NCBI GenBank assembly: GCA_021442505.1
Contig: JABUTC010000001.1
Coordinates: 1-26,409 of the forward strand
Length of the DNA stretch: 26,409 nt
Origin: Mogibacterium sp.
GTDB lineage: Bacteria > Bacillota > Clostridia > Peptostreptococcales > Anaerovoracaceae
Direction: 5' to 3'
A program made the translations under genes and the position numbers. Positions 22,077-26,409 of this stretch are shown here, in pieces. Position 1 is the first letter of the stretch. Every line of letters begins with the position of its first letter. The notes beneath the pieces were generated by a model that worked only from the letters and a program-made list of their open reading frames with translations, ran no database searches and was not told where the DNA came from.

Positions 22077-22910
22077 TGATTCCTCCTTGTTATTGAATGC
22101 GGATTGTTCCATATCTCCGCCTTCACCATTACTTTCAGTTGGTACATTACCCTTTTGTGCATCTTCAATAGCCATACCAATCATAGCATAAACGGCTTCT
22201 TTCTGTTTATCATTAAGAGTGTTAAAGATATCACCAATTGTCTCTTCAGACTGGTCACCTTCGTCACCCTGGGGGGCTTCTTCAGGTGCATCTTCAGGCT
22301 TCTCTTGTTTCATGGCTTTGCCATCTTTGATGTCTTTTTCTTCGGTCTTTTCTATCTCGACCATTACTTTTTTGTCTTTTTCAGTAGGCATATCTTTCCT
22401 TTCCTTCTTCTCTGAACCTCCAGAAGAACCACCACAAGCATGAACTAGCACTGGTTGATCAGAAGAATAAATGCATTCGTCCTCTACATAGGTTTCAACA
22501 CCATGCTGAAGAACTACGTTGTCAATAAATGCTCCTGGATTTGCTCCTGCCAATACGACACTTAGTTCTCTAATAACGCCATGCAATACATTAGAACCTT
22601 CCTGCTTTAGCTTATTAGCATAAATAGAAAGAGATCTAATATCACCATGCTTAAGCAATTCTTTAACGTCTTTTGCTTGTTCCGTATCGTTAAGATAACC
22701 ATAAGCATAAACGCCTTCAGATCCACGATCTTCTAGAGCAGCATGACCGATCACATTTGCTGGATCATTGTGCTGATGCTGCCAAACTAGAGGAACTGTT
22801 TTACCATCGCAGTGCTTAAAAGCATTAGGCTTAATTACACGACCATCAGAGCAACGAATATCGCATCTTGTAGCCCATCCAGAGAAATCGTAACTTTTTT
22901 CTTTACCCAT
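20976..22910 (-). CDS. Fused prohead protease, scaffold-like linker and HK97-fold major capsid protein
   Basis: One 644-residue frame covers three functions. Residues 1 to about 150 are a U35/S78-type prohead protease. VPLVWQHQHN puts the likely catalytic His at 45, IRSLSIYANKL the likely Ser at 95, and ELSVVLAGANPGAF (115-128) is the family's third conserved block. Residues about 160-278 are a Gly/Ser stretch followed by a very acidic, Glu/Lys-rich linker with a short helix (DKQKEAVYAMIGMAIEDA), like a scaffold or delta domain. Residues 279-644 are the HK97-type capsid protein, with the recognisable DRDDVIDITDMDVVSWLKTEM and EDHIRPIWKDDEFYTIQA segments. The protease would cut the scaffold away during head maturation. 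A strong ribosome binding site lies inside the frame at the capsid start (separate entry). AGGAG precedes the first ATG. Fused protease-capsid genes are known in gut phages. Confidence 0.9.
   Translation of the reverse strand: MGKEKSYDFSGWATRCDIRCSDGRVIKPNAFKHCDGKTVPLVWQHQHNDPANVIGHAALEDRGSEGVYAYGYLNDTEQAKDVKELLKHGDIRSLSIYANKLKQEGSNVLHGVIRELSVVLAGANPGAFIDNVVLQHGVETYVEDECIYSSDQPVLVHACGGSSGGSEKKERKDMPTEKDKKVMVEIEKTEEKDIKDGKAMKQEKPEDAPEEAPQGDEGDQSEETIGDIFNTLNDKQKEAVYAMIGMAIEDAQKGNVPTESNGEGGDMEQSAFNNKEESMKHNIFEGEDPNGLNDTLSHDEMVGILRDAESVGSMKKAFLQHGIENIDYLFPDAKNVTDTPIFVQRRTDWVAPVMSGVHNTPFSRIKCLYADITEDEARALGYIKGEKKIDEVFSLLKRVTEPQTVYKHQSMDRDDVIDITDMDVVSWLKTEMRGMLDEELARAFLIGDGRLNSSQYKIKEDHIRPIWKDDEFYTIQAVIDADTLTSDEIAEKFIRQSIKARKEYKGSGNPTLFCTEDILTDCLLLEDLNKRRKYNTEQELATAMRVSKIISVPVMENQKRTLAGETKERTLQGLIVNLQDYNVGADKGGAVNMFDDFDIDYNKYKYLIETRCSGALIKPYSAICIETRKAATNVDKKKSEKKGN
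22082..22088 (-). promoter_or_regulatory. Internal Shine-Dalgarno site AAGGAGG before the capsid start
   Basis: On the minus strand the bases read AAGGAGG, then AATCA, then ATG at 22076. In the full-length frame the same bases encode Lys-Glu-Glu-Ser just before the capsid methionine, so the site is kept inside coding sequence. Confidence 0.8.
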
Positions 22911-22925
22911 AATTTCTCCTATCTT

Positions 22926-24257
22926 TTATCCATCTTCATAGTACGGCGTTACGGCTGGGTCATTCATATTCACATCTAAATATGACTGTCCAGTTCCTTG
23001 ATCCATTGGCGGAACAGGTGGAGCATTAGGATCTATTCCCATAGTATCTGTAGGATATAGATTCTTATTGCTTAACTCTTCCGCTATTGGTGCATCAGAA
23101 ACAGGATAACCAAGTTCATCTCTGAATACATTCGACTCAACAATAGCATTACGTGTAAATGAATCTGCTATAGCGGCCATTTCGGTAACAGGAACAAACT
23201 TCAATGGATCTAAGAAGTATCCAATAGCTTGCCCTTGCGTTCTAGCAGTCTTAGTAATCCATTTTCTGGACATTTCGACTACTATCGCATTTAGTATTGG
23301 CGAAATAGTACGCTTATAGTAGTTATTCATAACTACAGCATCTGCAGTCCCTTTGAAAACGTCTTCCGTTAACCCTAACTGGTTGTATAACATGCTCGTT
23401 AGGTACTCAATTTGCGCTAGAAGATTATTTTCAGCAGGTCTGTTCAACTGCGTTACACGTTCTGTGCCATCAATATATGCAATTCCGTATTTTGACTCAA
23501 ATAATTGTTTTTCAATGTCTTCTTTTCTCTTAAAAGCTTGATCTCGCTTCTTATCTGTCTTAATTGTGTATGGTAACTGAATCAAAAGATCTAATTTACC
23601 AGAACTGCTTTGCTTATCTATAGCATCCAAATAAGCTAGCTTACGAATAAGCCTTTGAAGAGTAGAATTTGGTTGATTCATAACCGCATATAGAGGATTT
23701 TCTATTATAGCGCATAGCTTCTTCGGAACCGTTATCTCCTTTCGGTCTTGTAAAGCTTGGTTAAATAGATCTACCTTAATATGCTCTGGATACCAATCAA
23801 CTATCTTTGCTACTCGTAGAGATAGAATATCAAACGATCCTTTATACGGATTAGAATCGTAATCTACAGGAACAACGGCTACGGATCCTTCTTGAAACAT
23901 CGATAATACAATATCTGTAACCAACGCACTACCTATTTGATCGATATTAGCCTCATAATTTAGACAATCATTCAAAGAGCTATTTATTTCATATTTAAAA
24001 CGATGTTGTTCATCTCTCATCTCATGTCTAAGTCTAACTTCAGAAACATCCATAGCTATTTTATTATATAATCCAGCTACGATGGTTCTTTCGTTATCAA
24101 ACCTTAGCCTAACACGATCAGGTCTAGTAGAATTTGCAGGACCATAGTTTTCCCAATGTTCTGATGTAACATTGACGTTCTTTATATCCGTCGGATCCTT
24201 ATTAGCGGAAAAGATATTCCACTCATGTTTATAGCGGGTCCAAAAAGATGTCGCCAT
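22926..24257 (-). CDS. Phage portal protein (HK97-like)
   Basis: The portal is the dodecameric ring at one capsid vertex through which DNA enters and leaves, and it docks terminase and later the connector. The 443-residue length is normal for HK97-type portals. The N-terminal half has the wing/clip-like region with a basal domain rich in charged beta strands (DERTIVAGLYNKIAMDVSEV at about 54-73 by eye). The C-terminal part has the family signature of a helix ending in FRDELGYPVSDAPIAEELSN, equivalent to the NEIR...lg.p segment of portals, followed by a disordered Pro/Asn/Asp-rich tail. The start at 24257 is one base after the upstream TAG, with AAGGAGGT close by. The gene sits just upstream of the protease-capsid gene, the classic order. 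Confidence 0.88.
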   Translation of the reverse strand: MATSFWTRYKHEWNIFSANKDPTDIKNVNVTSEHWENYGPANSTRPDRVRLRFDNERTIVAGLYNKIAMDVSEVRLRHEMRDEQHRFKYEINSSLNDCLNYEANIDQIGSALVTDIVLSMFQEGSVAVVPVDYDSNPYKGSFDILSLRVAKIVDWYPEHIKVDLFNQALQDRKEITVPKKLCAIIENPLYAVMNQPNSTLQRLIRKLAYLDAIDKQSSSGKLDLLIQLPYTIKTDKKRDQAFKRKEDIEKQLFESKYGIAYIDGTERVTQLNRPAENNLLAQIEYLTSMLYNQLGLTEDVFKGTADAVVMNNYYKRTISPILNAIVVEMSRKWITKTARTQGQAIGYFLDPLKFVPVTEMAAIADSFTRNAIVESNVFRDELGYPVSDAPIAEELSNKNLYPTDTMGIDPNAPPVPPMDQGTGQSYLDVNMNDPAVTPYYEDG

Positions 24258-24258
24258 T

Positions 24259-25179
24259 CTACCTCCTTTGCCTTACATATTTAGCTTCTTCTTTTAAAGT
24301 ATTATCGTAGATATTAGAAGTTAGCTTTCCAGCCTTCTTAATATCTCTATGTTTACCTATAGCAGATCCAACCTCAGATAAAGCAGCCGTTTTAAGCAAA
24401 GATCTAATAGCTCCTTGCCCTCTAGCTCTATATGTCATATATGCTTTCGTCTGGAATGGATGCCCCATCAAAGAAGCTACTAATTTAACAGTTCTTCCAC
24501 GAGAATTCGCTTGTCTTTGCATTCCTTGATCTATTTCTGAAGATTTATCTGCTTTAGCCATCTCAACTAAAGCTTTTTTGGTCTTACCTTTGGAATATGC
24601 TCTTTCAGCTTTCTTAGTGTGCCTTTTTGTAGACCAAGATCTATAGTTATATGGCTGATTCTTTTTACGGGCTCGTCTAATGCCCCATCGCATCCCAGCG
24701 ATCCCGTAGTGAGCTAAAAAATAACCATCTCCATCGATAGATGAATGCTTTGCCGCATTAGACGCTGAAGATTTTATCTTCTTAGAACTCTTATAAATCG
24801 TTTGAGCATCTTTGTAGTCTTGTTGAAGCGTCTTATCTAAAGACATATTAACTACTTTGCTAGATCCAATCTTTACCGCTTTCTTAAACACAGAATCTTT
24901 GTCATTAAACAATGTATTTGTTATAAACTTCTTAACTTGGTAGCCAGGTTTGGACTTAGAGTACAATTCTTTAAATCTTTGCTCCCTTTCTAACCTATTT
25001 ATTCTGTGATCTAAGGCTTTATCGGACATCCCTCTTAAATTCTTTTTAGTAAACTTAAGATCTGCATTACGCTTCTGCTTATTAGCATCTAAACGAGCTT
25101 GTTGTGAAGACTTTTTTCGTCTAACACCCCATTTTTGGCCTCGTATGCCATAATGGACGAGTACATCTGCATCATACAT
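24259..25179 (-). CDS. Basic phage head-region protein with two HYG..G..WG.RR motifs
   Basis: The 306-residue product is very rich in Lys and Arg. It carries the peptide HYGIRGQKWGVRR at residues 9-21 and a second copy, HYGIAGMRWGIRR, at 157-169; nine of 13 positions match. After the first copy comes a charged helical stretch including MSDKALDHRINRLEREQRF (51-69), a pattern I recognise from phage head-region proteins. No enzyme motif is visible. HYG.KG.KWG.RR peptides recur in structural genes of gut Firmicutes phages, but I know of no demonstrated function. Between terminase and portal, a head-assembly or minor capsid role is the natural inference; the high basic charge would also suit contact with DNA or an acidic scaffold. 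The start at 25179 has GGAGG nine bases upstream. The last codons (QRR, stop) double as the portal gene's AAGGAGG. Confidence 0.75.
   Translation of the reverse strand: MYDADVLVHYGIRGQKWGVRRKKSSQQARLDANKQKRNADLKFTKKNLRGMSDKALDHRINRLEREQRFKELYSKSKPGYQVKKFITNTLFNDKDSVFKKAVKIGSSKVVNMSLDKTLQQDYKDAQTIYKSSKKIKSSASNAAKHSSIDGDGYFLAHYGIAGMRWGIRRARKKNQPYNYRSWSTKRHTKKAERAYSKGKTKKALVEMAKADKSSEIDQGMQRQANSRGRTVKLVASLMGHPFQTKAYMTYRARGQGAIRSLLKTAALSEVGSAIGKHRDIKKAGKLTSNIYDNTLKEEAKYVRQRR
24673..24711 (-). repeat. Second HYG..G..WG.RR peptide copy
   Basis: Codons 157-169 of the basic head-region protein encode HYGIAGMRWGIRR. It matches the N-terminal copy at H, Y, G, I, G, W, G, R and R, and is followed by a basic run (ARKKNQ) like the one after the first copy. 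Confidence 0.85.
25117..25155 (-). repeat. First HYG..G..WG.RR peptide copy
   Basis: Codons 9-21 encode HYGIRGQKWGVRR, directly after a short acidic/hydrophobic leader (MYDADVLV) and before a basic run (KKSSQQ). The copy at 24673-24711 repeats it 148 codons later. Confidence 0.85.
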
Positions 25180-25522
25180 TTTCTTCAGCCTCCGCTTCTG
25201 CTATTTCGTTTAATCTCCATTCAAGCTCGTCCGCATTCTTCTTGAATGACTCATTGACAAAGGAACTAGTTGGTGGATCGAATAAAAGTCTTACTCTCAA
25301 ATACATATAACTTTTTATTAATGCTAAAACATCAATGTTGTCTATGTACTCTGACCACGTTTTAGTCTTATCAGATATTGTAAAACCTTTTTCTCCTACG
25401 CCAAGCTCATTAAGAATACTAAATACAGTATTTATATGCATAATTATATCGACGTCGAAGTTAGTATCTTCTTCAGCGATACCTAAAACTTTTTTAATCG
25501 AAGTTAAGATACTCTCATTCAT
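25172..25522 (-). CDS. Small head-tail connector-like protein (gp6-like, putative)
   Basis: This 116-residue acidic, mainly helical protein starts MNESILTSIKKVLGI and has the pattern of small gp6/QLRG-type connector proteins: a short N-terminal helix, a middle segment DIIMHINTVFSILNELGVG, a helix LALIKSYMYLRVRLLFDPP, and an acidic C-terminal helix. Such proteins form a ring under the portal where the tail attaches. Its start overlaps the terminase stop by ATGA and has AAGGAGG seven bases upstream. Its end overlaps the next gene by eight bases. Position between terminase and portal is unusual for a connector, which more often follows the capsid gene, so the role is inferred from sequence pattern and should be held loosely. 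A packaging-related accessory protein is the main alternative. Confidence 0.5.
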   Translation of the reverse strand: MNESILTSIKKVLGIAEEDTNFDVDIIMHINTVFSILNELGVGEKGFTISDKTKTWSEYIDNIDVLALIKSYMYLRVRLLFDPPTSSFVNESFKKNADELEWRLNEIAEAEAEENV

Positions 25523-26409
25523 TCGAAATCCTCCTTATGCAACTTATATGCTACGTAAGCGTCCATTAACGCTGCTACGTTATCTATCTTATCACTGTAT
25601 CTCTTCTTATAAAGCTTGCGATTGCCATTATTATCTTCTAAAGTAATACAATTCCCCATTGTATAAGACATTATCTCTTGGTCAAAGCATAACATCTTTT
25701 CTTCTGCTAGTTTTTTAAGTTCGCCAAGTGGAACCGATTCTGTTCGTACTCCTTGCTTTACTTTTTCGATTCCAAAAGGTCCATTCTCTTGTTCCCATCT
25801 ATCCATAAACTGCTTAGCATTATACGGATCATAACCAACAGAGCAAACATTATAATCATACTTAACTATGTGTTCGTCAAGATCTTCATAAATCTCATCG
25901 AGATCTAAAACAGATCCATCCATAACCCTTAACGATCCTTCCGCTAAGAATTCTTCATACTTTTGTCTTGCTGCTAAAGTTAATTTCTTAAACGTAAGTT
26001 CTGAAATGTAACTTATGGCTTTAATGCCATACGATCCGTCGTATAGTGGAAACATAAATGTAAATGCACAAAAGTCGTCTCCTTGAGAAAGGTCAATTCC
26101 AAGTGAACAATCCATTCCCCAATATTCTTTTGGACTATGTGGAAGCGTTTCATCATACGTAAAGAAATATGTATAACCTTCTGTTGGTATACCAAATCTT
26201 TTAGCTAACATTTCGTTTCGATAAGATGGAACTGCTTCAGCTCTTTCAACTTCTGCTTGATATGTCTCAAAAGAAACGGTTTTTCCAATGTTAGGCTGAG
26301 CTTTCTCCCACAAAGATGGATCTGCGACTTCAGAAACATCATCTAAACGATAATGAAAGATAGATACATGTGGATTAATGTAATCTCCTTTAAGAATATC
26401 CATCAATTC
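25519..26409 (-). CDS. terL: Phage terminase large subunit, C-terminal nuclease part (5' end outside window)
   Basis: The large terminase packages DNA into the procapsid, using an N-terminal ATPase and a C-terminal RNase H-like nuclease. Only the nuclease part is visible. The frame stays open to the right edge, and the codon at 26404-26406 is an internal TTG, so the true start and the Walker motifs lie outside. Visible signatures are GIDLSQGDDF (about 26071-26100, first catalytic Asp), GYDPYNAKQF (about 25825, second acidic site) and the terminal DKIDNVAALMDAYVAY (last metal-binding Asp). The spacing of these acidic residues fits the TerL nuclease fold. The stop overlaps the next start as ATGA (25519-25522), and the final codons contain that gene's AAGGAGG. 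It heads the visible structural operon, as expected. Family assignment is confident; the packaging type (cos or pac) cannot be read from this fragment. Confidence 0.93.
   Translation of the reverse strand, partial: ELMDILKGDYINPHVSIFHYRLDDVSEVADPSLWEKAQPNIGKTVSFETYQAEVERAEAVPSYRNEMLAKRFGIPTEGYTYFFTYDETLPHSPKEYWGMDCSLGIDLSQGDDFCAFTFMFPLYDGSYGIKAISYISELTFKKLTLAARQKYEEFLAEGSLRVMDGSVLDLDEIYEDLDEHIVKYDYNVCSVGYDPYNAKQFMDRWEQENGPFGIEKVKQGVRTESVPLGELKKLAEEKMLCFDQEIMSYTMGNCITLEDNNGNRKLYKKRYSDKIDNVAALMDAYVAYKLHKEDFE

Noticed and set aside
1..26409. tRNA genes, CRISPR arrays, insertion sequences or attachment sites
   Set aside because: The window is almost fully coding on the minus strand; no cloverleaf, spaced DNA repeats, transposase or integrase was seen.

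Overview
The window is a nearly gapless late structural operon of a tailed phage or prophage with a siphophage-type (long, flexible tail) layout. All 20 supported genes lie on the minus strand and read from right to left. No gap between genes exceeds about 35 bases. Many neighbours overlap by 1 to 46 bases, and most starts have a strong AGGAGG-type ribosome binding site. The DNA is AT-rich, with abundant AGA and ATA codons. Together with the Gram-positive-like SD sites and the module families in the tail proteins, this suggests a low-GC Firmicutes (Bacillota, probably gut Clostridia) host. That host assignment is inference. No integrase, lysis, replication or regulatory gene is in view, so lytic phage and prophage cannot be told apart.

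Head region, right side (about 26409 to 20647): the C-terminal nuclease part of the large terminase (cut by the window edge), a small connector-like protein, a very basic protein with two copies of an HYG..G..WG.RR peptide, an HK97-type portal, and a single 644-residue polypeptide joining prohead protease, acidic scaffold-like linker and major capsid protein. A strong internal SD and an in-frame ATG sit at the capsid boundary, so free capsid protein is probably also made from a nested start. A small probable head-closure protein follows.

Tail shaft (about 20663 to 12450): a tail-terminator-like protein, the tail tube protein, two coupled tail-assembly proteins (chaperone-like), a gp10-like protein and a 1894-residue tape measure. 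The centre of the tape measure is about eight hydrophobic repeats.

Tail tip, left side (about 12434 to 12): an FN3-rich distal tail protein, a hub-like protein fused to a DUF285 (BspA-type) tail, an unrecognised baseplate-zone protein, and five proteins built mostly from modules familiar from bacterial surface proteins: InlB B-repeats, BspA-type leucine-rich repeats, DUF285, a Pmp-like beta-helix, and small shared modules. A 'PWGA' cap peptide recurs five times across four of these genes. The tail tip therefore looks assembled by shuffling a small set of adhesin-like parts.

Four gene starts (20663, 10057, 5822, 4619) were set to the ATG with a well-spaced SD rather than to the longest reading frame. 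All family assignments come from reading the sequence; no database search was run.
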